NCBI RefSeq assembly: GCF_030063355.1
Contig: NZ_JASISZ010000018.1
Coordinates: 14,656 to 78,655, forward strand
Direction: 5' to 3'
DNA from: Streptomyces sp. PH10-H1
GTDB lineage: Bacteria; Actinomycetota; Actinomycetes; Streptomycetales; Streptomycetaceae
Length of the DNA: 64,000 bases
Each line of letters begins with the position of its first letter. Position 1 is the first letter of the stretch. The notes under the pieces were generated by a model. That model searched no databases, was not told the origin of the DNA, and saw nothing but the letters and a program-made list of their open reading frames with translations. This document shows positions 51,744 to 59,456 of the stretch, piece after piece. The position numbers were made by a program, and so were the translations under genes.

Positions 51744-53035
51744 GCCGTTGGGAGGCTGGTCTTGGCGCCCTGCTCCGCGGCTAGGAGCGCCTTGAGTTCG
51801 GTGAGCCGGTCCTCGGAGATGGTGAGTTCGGCCTTCCGGATGGCGTTGCGCAGCACGGCGCGGGTGGTTGTTCCGTGCACTGCGACGGCCTCGCGGCAGA
51901 TGGCGAGTAGCTCGTCCATTTCGGCACCGGGAGGGCGGCCGTAGCGTTGCGCCGCGGGTACGTCTTCCTCGTGGGACGGCTCGGCGGGTGCTGGGGCGGG
52001 TGCCCAATCGTGCAGGGGGAGTTGTTTCTGCACGGATCGGTGAGCCACAGACTCGGGGGGAAGGTGGGCACCGAGGTGTTCCGTGGCTTCCTCGGTCTCG
52101 GAGGCGTAGTCGGCGGCCGGTGGGCTGTGTCGGGGCGCCGTCGGTTCGACATGACGCGTGGCGAGCCCGTCCGGTGTGGAAGCGGTCCAGGGCGATGGCA
52201 GCTCGATCGTGGCCAGCGCTGCCGCGTGACGGCGGACGGCGAGCTGCTGCAGCAGCACTTCGCGTTGGCGCTGGTCGATGCCCACCGAGGCTTCGGCGAT
52301 GGCCTGCGACAGCCGCCGTGCAGTGCGCCGGCCTCGCCAGCTGGTGCGCTGCTTCTGGGTTCGCTCCGCAAGGTGGGCGGCCAGGGCGACGGCTTTGCGG
52401 GTGGCGCGGTCGCGGGTGATCTGCGCGGCATCACGATCGCGTTCGGCGATACCAAGGCGGGAGAGCAGGCGTTCGCGTACTTCGCGGCCGACCCGGGCGA
52501 GGACGCTGTGAGAGGCGGCCTCGGGCGTGCGGATGCGCAGTTCGATGCCCATGGCCTGATGCCAGAGCAGTGCGGCCATGACGGGTCCTACGAAGGCCCG
52601 CACCGTGCCGCCGACCGCGCCCGACTCGGCGTACGCGGGGATCACCTGAACAGCGGTGATGACCCAGGTGAGGATGCCGGGCAGGCCGGGGGTCTGTTTG
52701 GGGCCTTGGAGGTTCTGCCGCGCGAGCAGCGCCGTGGCGAAGAGGGCGAGTTCGGCGGCGGCGAACATCGCGGTGCGCTCGGTGGTTCCGTTCATGTCCA
52801 GGTAGTCGGCGGCGAACCGCCAGCTGGTGTCGGCGCTGTAGGTGGTACAGCCGACCGCGGCCAGTGCGGCGACCCTGACAGCGGGTGTTCCGGGCTGGCG
52901 CTTGCTGCGGTTTCGGTTGGTGAGGCGGTAGATCAGCAGGCCGATCAGGAGCATCGTGCATGCGGCCAGGAAGGCGGTAAACGCGAGCGACGTCGGGGTC
53001 CAGCGCCCCAGTGCGGGCAGGGGGAATGGCGTCAT
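51740..53035 (-). CDS. DUF2637-like membrane protein of the mobilizable element
   Basis: 431 residues from an ATG. Hydrophobic segments at about 15-37, 50-70, 88-105 and 120-158 form the membrane part, followed by a long cytoplasmic region with a coiled-coil-like stretch (about 180-280) and a helix-turn-helix-like end (MDELLAICREAVAVHGTTTRAVLRN). Same kind of protein as at 57-1037 but with a different tail. Placed between replication and mobilization genes, it may tie the element to the membrane during transfer; this is inference. Confidence 0.7.
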   Translation of the reverse strand: MTPFPLPALGRWTPTSLAFTAFLAACTMLLIGLLIYRLTNRNRSKRQPGTPAVRVAALAAVGCTTYSADTSWRFAADYLDMNGTTERTAMFAAAELALFATALLARQNLQGPKQTPGLPGILTWVITAVQVIPAYAESGAVGGTVRAFVGPVMAALLWHQAMGIELRIRTPEAASHSVLARVGREVRERLLSRLGIAERDRDAAQITRDRATRKAVALAAHLAERTQKQRTSWRGRRTARRLSQAIAEASVGIDQRQREVLLQQLAVRRHAAALATIELPSPWTASTPDGLATRHVEPTAPRHSPPAADYASETEEATEHLGAHLPPESVAHRSVQKQLPLHDWAPAPAPAEPSHEEDVPAAQRYGRPPGAEMDELLAICREAVAVHGTTTRAVLRNAIRKAELTISEDRLTELKALLAAEQGAKTSLPTA

Positions 53036-53130
53036 ACAGGGGGTCTCCAGAGGCCCGCTGCGCCGGGTGGGCAGGCGGGAGCGCAGGCGGGCGGTGTGAG
53101 GAAGCGGTCAGGTGGGGCGGCGGCGTGCGG

Positions 53131-53829
53131 TCAGACGCCGGGCTGGCGTCTGCGGTCTGCGCCGGTGAGGACGACGGTCGTGGTCATCTCGGCGAGACGG
53201 GAGGCGACGCGGTCGCCGACGGCGTCGCGCAGCGCGGCGGTCGGCAGGTTGGTTGTGATGAGGGTGGGGAGCAGCTCGGTGTAGCGGCGGTTGATCAGCC
53301 GGTAGGTGATCTCCTCGGTCCACTCCGACTGTTTGGCTGCGCCGAGGTCGTCGAGGATCAGCAGTGGGCAGCTGCTGAGAGTGGCGAGGTCTCGCTCGGC
53401 GTCGTGGCCGGCGCGTGGGCGCAGGCGGGCGTACAGGTCAGCCGTGGTGGCTGCGTCCCACCGCAGTCGCACTCCGGCGGTCAATAGCGACCGCACCGCG
53501 CCGTATGCCTGGTGCGTCTTGCCGGTGCCGGTGGGTCCGGCGATCAGCAGGGATGGTCCGAGCGCGATGCCGCGGGTACCGCTCGGGCCGGGCCGCGCGG
53601 CGAGGGTTACCTCGTCGGCCCAGGCGGCGACCTGCTGGTGATCGGCGAGGGCGTGGCGGTAGCGGGGCGGGATGCGGGCTTCGGCCAGTTCCAGCGCGGT
53701 CACCCGCTCCGAGGGGGCCTCAGCGGGTGCGGCGGTTGCGTCGATGCCCCGGTCGGCGAGGATCGTGCTGAGGCGGGCGGCCAGGGTGCTGATGCGCTGC
53801 GGTTCGCGGCTGGTGGTGGCTGTGGTCAC
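53131..53829 (-). CDS. DnaC-like helicase loader / ATP-binding protein
   Basis: 232 residues from an ATG. Walker A GPTGTGKTHQAYGAV and Walker B LLILDDLGAAKQSEWTEE, then sensor ITTNLP and the arginine-finger region DRVASRLAEM, as in DnaC/IstB AAA+ proteins. It overlaps the upstream replication gene by 4 bp. It likely loads the host DnaB on the element's origin. Confidence 0.88.
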   Translation of the reverse strand: MTTATTSREPQRISTLAARLSTILADRGIDATAAPAEAPSERVTALELAEARIPPRYRHALADHQQVAAWADEVTLAARPGPSGTRGIALGPSLLIAGPTGTGKTHQAYGAVRSLLTAGVRLRWDAATTADLYARLRPRAGHDAERDLATLSSCPLLILDDLGAAKQSEWTEEITYRLINRRYTELLPTLITTNLPTAALRDAVGDRVASRLAEMTTTVVLTGADRRRQPGV

Positions 53830-54743
53830 AGCTGGCCTCCGTAGGCCGCCTCGACGTCAGCTGGCACCGGGTTGGACCACGCCCGGTGTGGGGAGGCGGC
53901 TGCCTGCGGAGCGTTCATGGCCTCGTTAACCAGGCTCGGCAGCAGGTGCACGGACAGGCCCTTGGCACGCATCCGTCGCATCCCGGCGCGGATATGGTCG
54001 GGTGCGAGGCCCTCGCCGAGCAGTTTGCCGACCACCCGGCCGAGGTGGCCGAGCACGTCGCCGGGCGGCCGGTGTTCGCATGAGGCGACGTATTCGCCGA
54101 CCAGGCTCTTGGCCGAGACCGAACCCGAGGCAGCCGGGGGCGCGGGGGCGCTTGCGCTCCCCACCGGAGGTGATCCTAGATCCAGGATCCTAGGTCCTAG
54201 ATCCGGACCCTGAGTCCTCACCGCACCCTCCTGTCGTTGTGGTGAGGGCTCACTGAAATTGCTCTGAACTGCGGCTTCGTCGTTCACGGGTGACTCGCTA
54301 CGTTCTCGGGAGCCCTCAGGCTCTCCTCCGTGAGGGCTCCCGACCGGTTCACGGAGGACACCGCGAACGGACGGGGCAGCCGCGGCCGATCGACCCTCCT
54401 GGTGGCGTGGGCAGGCCGGGCAACGGCTGCCACTGGGCCGGTTGATCTTCTGATGCCGAGCCCAGGCGACGATGTGCAGGTACCGCTTGCCGTCGGCGCC
54501 TTCGTATCGGCAGATCAGACCGGCACCGTCGAGCTGTGTGAGGTCGTCCTCGACTTCCAGCGGGCCGTGTTCGGGGCGCAGAGACCACAGGGCGCCGGCG
54601 ATGACGGCGGCCTGGTCACGGAAGCGCCCGTGGTCATCTGCCTGGGTGAGCAGGCCGAAGAAGGTCCGCTCGGCAGGGACGCTCACTGCGGCGAGCGACT
54701 CGGAGATGAAGGCTTCCGGTTTGATGGTGCGTATCCGCGCCAT
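53826..54743 (-). CDS. Replication initiator-like protein of the element
   Basis: 305 residues from an ATG. The start MARIRTIKPEAFISESLA and the domain up to about residue 105 (GLLTQADDHGRFRD, LHIVAWARHQKINRPSGS) are the pattern of phage and plasmid replication proteins that carry a winged helix and interact with a DnaC-type loader. The middle is low-complexity; the C-terminal GDVLGHLGRVVGKLLGEGLAP is DnaD-like. Translation is probably coupled to a 28-codon leader frame that ends two bases before its ATG. Confidence 0.82.
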   Translation of the reverse strand: MARIRTIKPEAFISESLAAVSVPAERTFFGLLTQADDHGRFRDQAAVIAGALWSLRPEHGPLEVEDDLTQLDGAGLICRYEGADGKRYLHIVAWARHQKINRPSGSRCPACPRHQEGRSAAAAPSVRGVLREPVGSPHGGEPEGSRERSESPVNDEAAVQSNFSEPSPQRQEGAVRTQGPDLGPRILDLGSPPVGSASAPAPPAASGSVSAKSLVGEYVASCEHRPPGDVLGHLGRVVGKLLGEGLAPDHIRAGMRRMRAKGLSVHLLPSLVNEAMNAPQAAASPHRAWSNPVPADVEAAYGGQL

Positions 54744-54745
54744 GC

Positions 54746-54832
54746 CTATCGCCCCGCCTTCGTAGGCAGAGGACGGGAGTTCGGCGACGGGTACGCGACT
54801 ACGGCCGCGAGGGCTGTAGCTTGTTGTGGCAT
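54746..54832 (-). CDS. 28-residue leader peptide frame before the replication gene
   Basis: ATG at 54832 behind GTGAGGAA; encodes PQQATALAAVVAYPSPNS and a short basic end, with the stop two bases before the replication gene ATG. Too short for family assignment. The spacing suggests translational coupling. Such small frames precede replication genes on several Streptomyces elements, from general knowledge. Confidence 0.5.
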   Translation of the reverse strand: MPQQATALAAVVAYPSPNSRPLPTKAGR

Positions 54833-54906
54833 AGACGGTTCCTCACCCGGTGGCGTTGTGGCCGCCACCGTCTTGATCGTCCCAATTCGGTTGATAGGGG
54901 ACTTTG

Positions 54907-54937
54907 AACCCCCGGCGTTGGCCCGCCGGGGGTTTTT
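54907..54937 (+). terminator. Plus-strand terminator in the leader of the replication operon
   Basis: AACCCCCGGCG / CGCCGGGGGTT, 11-bp arms, followed by five T on the plus strand. The replication operon reads the other way, so this can end an antisense RNA or stop incoming transcription. It matches in place and arm sequence the hairpin at 2631-2662 of the first element. Confidence 0.65.
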
Positions 54938-55300
54938 CATGTGTTCGACCCCAGGGGTTCCGGGCGTATGGCCAAGACAGCCACACCCTCTCCGCACAAG
55001 TCCAGCATTCTGCCGAGAATGCAAACAGCTCTCGGCGAACGCATCGTGCACGGCTTCCCTAAAACGATAGACCCGAATTGGCCGCTGACCTAGAAGCGGC
55101 ACAAAAGGGACAATCGGTAAATCGCCCTCTGCAGAGCTTTGATGGGTGTGCGTTTTGGCCGGGCGATGCAGAGTCCCACGTGAGAGGCACCGCAGACGCC
55201 GCTCCATCAACGCCGTTCGAGGTATTTGGTCAACGGCGGATTCCAGGCTATGTTGCCTCGCTTGCGGGAGTCAGGGGACCAGACCTGACAAAAATGAAGC
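54938..55300. other. Gene-free control region of the mobilizable element
   Basis: No supportable gene. It contains GCTATGTTGC at 55247-55256, an inverted match to the GCAACATAGC at 55301-55310. Together with the 40-bp module that follows it probably holds the divergent promoters of the replication operon and the XRE gene. Confidence 0.45.
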
Positions 55301-55340
55301 GCAACATAGCAGCACATCGCCGGTTACCCAAACCGGCAAT
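55301..55340. promoter_or_regulatory. 40-bp operator-like module, right copy
   Basis: GCAACATAGC (55301-55310), 5 bp, then ATCGCCGGTT-ACCCA-AACCGGCAAT (55316-55340; 9 of 10 pairs). It is the inverted copy of 49125-49164, with the same internal spacing. It ends 19 bp before the XRE start at 55360. Confidence 0.6.
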
Positions 55341-55359
55341 GCAGAGCTACAACTGACCT

Positions 55360-55628
55360 ATGCCTGAATGCCCTCTGGGAATTGGTCCGGCCGGCGTGCT
55401 GACCACCCGCGCTATTACCCGTGCCTGCACAGCGCGCGGATTCGCCCAGCGCCAGCTGGTCGAACGGGTGACCACGCTCGGCCGCCCCATGACCATCACG
55501 ATGTTGTCCCGCATCGAACGCACACATGCCGCTGTGACGTCGACGACCTCGTCGCCATCGCAGCCGCCCTCGACGTCTCACCGCTCGCTCTGCTCGCCGA
55601 GACGAGTTGGCGGAACGAGCCCTCATAG
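55360..55628 (+). pseudogene. XRE-type regulator with a frameshift
   Basis: The first part from the ATG at 55360 reads TRACTARGFAQRQLVERV... MTITMLSRIERTH, a Cro/CI helix-turn-helix. The rest of the family pattern, CDVDDLVAIAAALDVSPLALL, is found in the next frame (from about 55530) and stops at 55628. A one-base deletion near 55528-55540 explains it. It may be a true mutation or a sequencing error. It would be the counterpart of the XRE gene at 2931 in the first element. Confidence 0.7.
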
Positions 55629-55812
55629 CGCTCCCCGGGTGGGTCAACACCCGGCAGGCGCAACGTACTTCACACCGCCCCATACCCAAGTGATCAACCG
55701 GCGCGTCATAAGTCGCACCGGCGCGCCAGAGAAGGAACTTCCTTGCGCCGAGAGGCCATGCCCCCTGCCCTGTTGCCCTATCGCCTCCGTACCGCGAAGG
55801 AGGCGATCCAGC

Positions 55813-56163
55813 GTGGCTGAACAGCCAGCCACCGAGATTGCGCTGTCCCGCCTCTACCGCCCCGAGGAGGTGGCCGCCGTGCTCGGCTGCTCTGCCTGGT
55901 GGGTCAAGGACCGGGCCCGCCGTCACCAGATCCCCTTTGCTCGCGTGGGCCGTGCCTACCGCTTCACCGCCGGCCATCTCGCCGAGATCATCCGCCTCCA
56001 TGAGGAGCGACCGACCACCGCTGCACGGCCGCCGGCAGTTGGTGCCCCACCTGCGGCAGCCGCTCGACGGTCCGGCGCACCCGAACCGGCTGCACCATCG
56101 CCTCGCCTGCGCGCCAGGCCGCCGCGCCGGTCCAACCGATCCGAATTCGACACCGCCGCATAG
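55813..56163 (+). CDS. Excisionase-like helix-turn-helix protein
   Basis: 116 residues from the GTG at 55813 behind AAGGAGG. Winged helix-turn-helix of excisionase type: YRPEEVAAVLGCSAWWVKDRARRHQIPFARVGRAYRF split over residues 15-55, then a Pro/Ala/Arg-rich tail. Followed after 30 bp by the integrase gene. The open frame continues upstream without a good start; this GTG is best supported. Confidence 0.82.
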   Translation: MAEQPATEIALSRLYRPEEVAAVLGCSAWWVKDRARRHQIPFARVGRAYRFTAGHLAEIIRLHEERPTTAARPPAVGAPPAAAARRSGAPEPAAPSPRLRARPPRRSNRSEFDTAA

Positions 56164-56193
56164 GACCCCGAACCGAAGAGGAAGGAAACGCAC

Positions 56194-57708
56194 TTGGGTT
56201 TCGCGGAGAAGCGCGGAAGCTACTGGCGTGCCCGATACAAGACCGCTCCCGGCAAGCACCTCACCGTCGTCGACGAGCATGGCAAGGCGATCAAGTTCGC
56301 CACCAAGGGTGAGGCCCAACGCTCGGCGGGCGAGGCCGAGAACAAGTACCGGCGCGGCGACTGGCGCGACCCCGCACTGGGGCAGGAGACGTTCGGCGAC
56401 TACGCGAGCCGCTGGTACGGGGCCCAGGATCTGGCGGCCTCGACCATGCAGAACTACAAGCGCCACATCGAAGAGCACCTCCTCCCCGACTTCGAGGACC
56501 ACGCGCTCGCCGGCATCCTGCGTTCGGACGTCGACCGGTGGGAGAAGAAGGAAAGGGCCCTGTACGCGGCCTCCAGCGTCAAGACCTGGCGCTCCACGTT
56601 CCACCTGATCTTCGAGGACGCGATCGACGAAGGGCTGATCACGTCCAACCCGGCGACCAGGCGACGCGGGCGGGGCAAGCGCGCGGGCCGCTCCCGTGGC
56701 CGGGGCCCCGAGAAGGTCGTCACCGATCCGCTCGGCATCCTGCTCATCGCCGAACGGGCCGCCCTGCTGTCCGGCCGCGACGACGAGTTCGTTGCCGTGA
56801 TCCTCAAGGCGTACACCGGGATGCGCTGGGGCGAGATCGTGGGGCTGGAGACCGAGTTCGCCCGCCCCGGCGCGGTCCGCGTGGAATGGCAGCTGTACGA
56901 GCTGGACACGGGCGAGATGGTGCGCTGCCCGCCCAAGGACGACAGCTACCGCACCATCGACGCCCCGCCCTGGTTGTCAGCGCTGGTCGCCAACCACATC
57001 GCCCGCGCCAAGCCGACCCCCTGCGCCTGCCACAGCAGGACGTACGTCTTCTGTGGCCACGGTGCAGCGCGCACCGGTGGACACCACGGTGCGAAGCTCG
57101 TGGACGTCGCCCGGCGCGCCGATGTCTCCACGGGGACGGTGTCCAACGTTCTCAACCACCCGGACCGGGTGACCCAAGCCACCCGCACCAAGGTGGAGGC
57201 GGCTATCGCGGATCTCGGGTTCATACGTGGGGGCGCGGTAGTCGGGCACACCGCGCACTGGCGCCGGAACGGCTTCGCTACCTGGCTCTTCACCCCGGCC
57301 GTCTCGGGCTGCTACCCGAAGAAGGCGCCCCAGGAGGCACGACCAGTGCCGTTGGTTGGCGAGCCATGGCCCGGCATCCCGGTCCGGGGGCGCAATGCCT
57401 CGGCACGGGCCGACGCGTGCTGGGTCCCGATCGCCAAGGGGCTCACCCCGCACGGTCTCCGCCACTCCCACCGGACCCACATGGAGGACATCGGCACGGA
57501 GAAGGTGCTCATGGACGAGCGCATGGGCCACATCGACGGCTCGGTCTCCGCCCGCTACGCCCACGTCACAGCGGGCATGCGCAAGCGGTTGCTGCTCGGC
57601 CTCACCGAGCAGTGGGAGGAGGCACTCGATACCCGGCTGGAGATGAGCCCCCGCTCACCGGTGCGGGTGCTCGACGCGCTCCTGCGGGCACGCCGCAGCG
57701 AGCTGTAA
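56194..57708 (+). CDS. Tyrosine integrase with an embedded LacI-type helix-turn-helix
   Basis: 504 residues from a TTG behind GAGGAAGGAA. Core-binding domain about 60-160; catalytic Arg211 in TGMRWGEIVGLE, His420/Arg423 in PHGLRHSHRT and Tyr455 in SARYAHV. Between Arg211 and His420 lies an insert at about 301-347 (LVDVARRADVSTGTVSNVLN, then VTQATRTKVEAAIADLGF) that is a LacI-family DNA-binding domain. Catalytic residues are intact. The insert accounts for much of the extra length over usual integrases of about 400 residues. Confidence 0.9.
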   Translation: MGFAEKRGSYWRARYKTAPGKHLTVVDEHGKAIKFATKGEAQRSAGEAENKYRRGDWRDPALGQETFGDYASRWYGAQDLAASTMQNYKRHIEEHLLPDFEDHALAGILRSDVDRWEKKERALYAASSVKTWRSTFHLIFEDAIDEGLITSNPATRRRGRGKRAGRSRGRGPEKVVTDPLGILLIAERAALLSGRDDEFVAVILKAYTGMRWGEIVGLETEFARPGAVRVEWQLYELDTGEMVRCPPKDDSYRTIDAPPWLSALVANHIARAKPTPCACHSRTYVFCGHGAARTGGHHGAKLVDVARRADVSTGTVSNVLNHPDRVTQATRTKVEAAIADLGFIRGGAVVGHTAHWRRNGFATWLFTPAVSGCYPKKAPQEARPVPLVGEPWPGIPVRGRNASARADACWVPIAKGLTPHGLRHSHRTHMEDIGTEKVLMDERMGHIDGSVSARYAHVTAGMRKRLLLGLTEQWEEALDTRLEMSPRSPVRVLDALLRARRSEL

Positions 57709-57717
57709 CCCCAAGCA

Positions 57718-57756
57718 GGTGGGCGTCGTGCCCTGCAGCGGGGCACGACGCCTACC
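57718..57756. terminator. Bidirectional terminator after the integrase
   Basis: GGTGGGCGTCGTGCCC / GGGCACGACGCCTACC, 15 of 16 pairs, loop TGCAGCG. It lies between the convergent integrase and endonuclease genes and overlaps the stop of the latter. Confidence 0.75.
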
Positions 57757-59335
57757 GAGGACGGTTTCTCGGCGGTACCGGGCCAGGGATGACATCGAGG
57801 TTCAGGTGCTCTTTGAACAGGTGTACCAGGTTGCCGCCGTCGAGAAGTTCGAGCCGTCCGTGCTCGTTGGCGAAGGCTTCGCTGCGCCGCCCGAACCAGG
57901 AGGTCGTCACCAGAATGCCCTTGGCGGCCCGTTTGTGTTCCACGACGCCGGCGAGCGCGGACACTGTCTCGAACGGCACCACGTTCTTGGTGCGCTTGGC
58001 CTGGATGATGCACAACCCCTTCATGACGGGGTCGGTATTCATGGCGATCGCGTCAACGCCCTCGTCCTGTGACGGCTGGGTATTCACGCTGTCGAGGCCA
58101 ATGGCCTCGAACAACTGCCTCACCAGATGCTCGAATTCTGTCGGGGTCAGGTCCATCAGCACCGGCCGGCTGTCCAAGCCCGCTACAACGTCCATGCTGT
58201 CCATCAGCCGGAACTTGGTCAGGTCGAACGTGACCAGCGGGCGCACCGGTTCCAGCTCGTACGGGTTCGGCGAGATCAGGGACCGCAGCCGTTTCAGGCA
58301 AGCTCGCGGGTCCACCTGCGTCAGGACCAATTGCCCGAACTCTTCCCGGTCTGCCTGGAGGGTGATCAGGCACGGGTGTACATCACGTCCCGTAGCACGG
58401 TCGATAGTCGCCACATGCCCGTTCAACGCGATGGACTGCACTACGCCTTCGGTGTCCGCGGCGAAGAGCTCGTGCACGGTTCGCAGGGCGGTCTGCGCGA
58501 GGACGGACGCGTACAGCTCCTTGCGCTCCTTCTCAGGGCGCGCGATGGGTGTGATCTCGTCACGCAACTTCACATACCGAAATGCACGGGCCGCAGGGAC
58601 CACACCTTCCAGAGGCAGGTCGATCTCGACGAGCAAGTCCCCTGTGTCTGCCTGGTACGAGACCTGGTGAGTCTTCGGGAAGCCGTGGGGGTACGCGGAC
58701 GCGGCCAGGACCTTGTCGACGTACCACTCAACAGCCTCGACGTCCCTGTCCCGGTAGGCGTTGTGGCGCTCGTCGATACGAGCGTTCCATTCCGCGACCC
58801 GGGCGGCCTCTTCCTGGTTGCGCTCCTCGTGCCGATCACGTGCCTTCTTCAGTTTCTCGGCGCGCTTCTGCTCATCGCGAGCGTGGTCCCGCAGGGCTCT
58901 GTCGAACCGCTCGCGCGCCGCCTCTACATCCGCCTCGTAGGCCCGACGCTTGAATCCGAGGGCGCCCAGAAGCCCACGTGGAGGCTCCGGCTCGTACTCC
59001 TCCAACCGCGGGACCGGCATCTCTCGCGAAAGCGTCGCCTTGGGCGCGAAGACGGAGGGAACGAACACCTGCCGGAACCGCTCGAAGGCTGGCGGCCGAC
59101 TGTCCAGTACGGCTGAGCGCAGCAACGTCGAGAGTTGCTCGGCGTCGTGTTCGGTCACACTGGTCCGGTCGACGGCCTTCTGGACTTGGGTAGCTTCGTA
59201 CGCCAGCTTGTCTTCGCGAACCTTCCGCTTGGCATTGGCTTCGGCGGCCTTCCGCTCTCGCTCCCGCTCCTTGGCCTGTCGCGCGAGTTCCCGGGCGTAC
59301 GGATCGTTTCCACCCGCCCCGTTTCTGCTCGCCAT
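57752..59335 (-). CDS. Mrr-type restriction endonuclease-like protein
   Basis: 527 residues from an ATG. The first 170 residues are highly charged and coiled-coil-like (KERERERKAAEANAKRKV; later RDEQKRAEKLKKARDRHEER). The C-terminal 130 residues are a restriction-endonuclease fold of the Mrr type: MDLTPTEFEHLVRQLFEAIG, Asp428 in DEGVDAIAM, then Gln445-Ala-Lys447 in CIIQAKR, and GILVTTSWFG. Cuts modified or foreign DNA in known relatives. The coiled-coil part may drive oligomers. Second such nuclease in the island, besides the NACHT fusion. Confidence 0.85.
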   Translation of the reverse strand: MASRNGAGGNDPYARELARQAKERERERKAAEANAKRKVREDKLAYEATQVQKAVDRTSVTEHDAEQLSTLLRSAVLDSRPPAFERFRQVFVPSVFAPKATLSREMPVPRLEEYEPEPPRGLLGALGFKRRAYEADVEAARERFDRALRDHARDEQKRAEKLKKARDRHEERNQEEAARVAEWNARIDERHNAYRDRDVEAVEWYVDKVLAASAYPHGFPKTHQVSYQADTGDLLVEIDLPLEGVVPAARAFRYVKLRDEITPIARPEKERKELYASVLAQTALRTVHELFAADTEGVVQSIALNGHVATIDRATGRDVHPCLITLQADREEFGQLVLTQVDPRACLKRLRSLISPNPYELEPVRPLVTFDLTKFRLMDSMDVVAGLDSRPVLMDLTPTEFEHLVRQLFEAIGLDSVNTQPSQDEGVDAIAMNTDPVMKGLCIIQAKRTKNVVPFETVSALAGVVEHKRAAKGILVTTSWFGRRSEAFANEHGRLELLDGGNLVHLFKEHLNLDVIPGPVPPRNRPR

Positions 59336-59456
59336 TGTGACCCCCCAGGTCAGTACATGATCGTGCGGTCGAAACTCCCCGAAGTATCCCGCATACGGTC
59401 AACGGCGTCAGCTGGTGTCGGTCAGGACCGCTCTGCGTCGATCGGCCTGCGGCAGT

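Larger units (their letters stand above)
48691..57756. mobile_element. Mobilizable integrative element (relaxase type)
   Basis: Contains relaxase, MobC, DUF2637 protein, DnaC-like loader, replication protein (all minus), then XRE remnant, excisionase and integrase (plus). It parallels the layout of the element at the window start but adds mobilization genes. It has no TraB or type IV secretion genes, so it would need a helper for transfer. Edges are set by gene content; no att repeat was found at its right end inside the window. Confidence 0.7.

Noticed and set aside
54330-55070. 246-residue plus-strand frame across the replication gene start
   Set aside because: Antisense to the replication protein and its leader; crosses a strong terminator; no family match.
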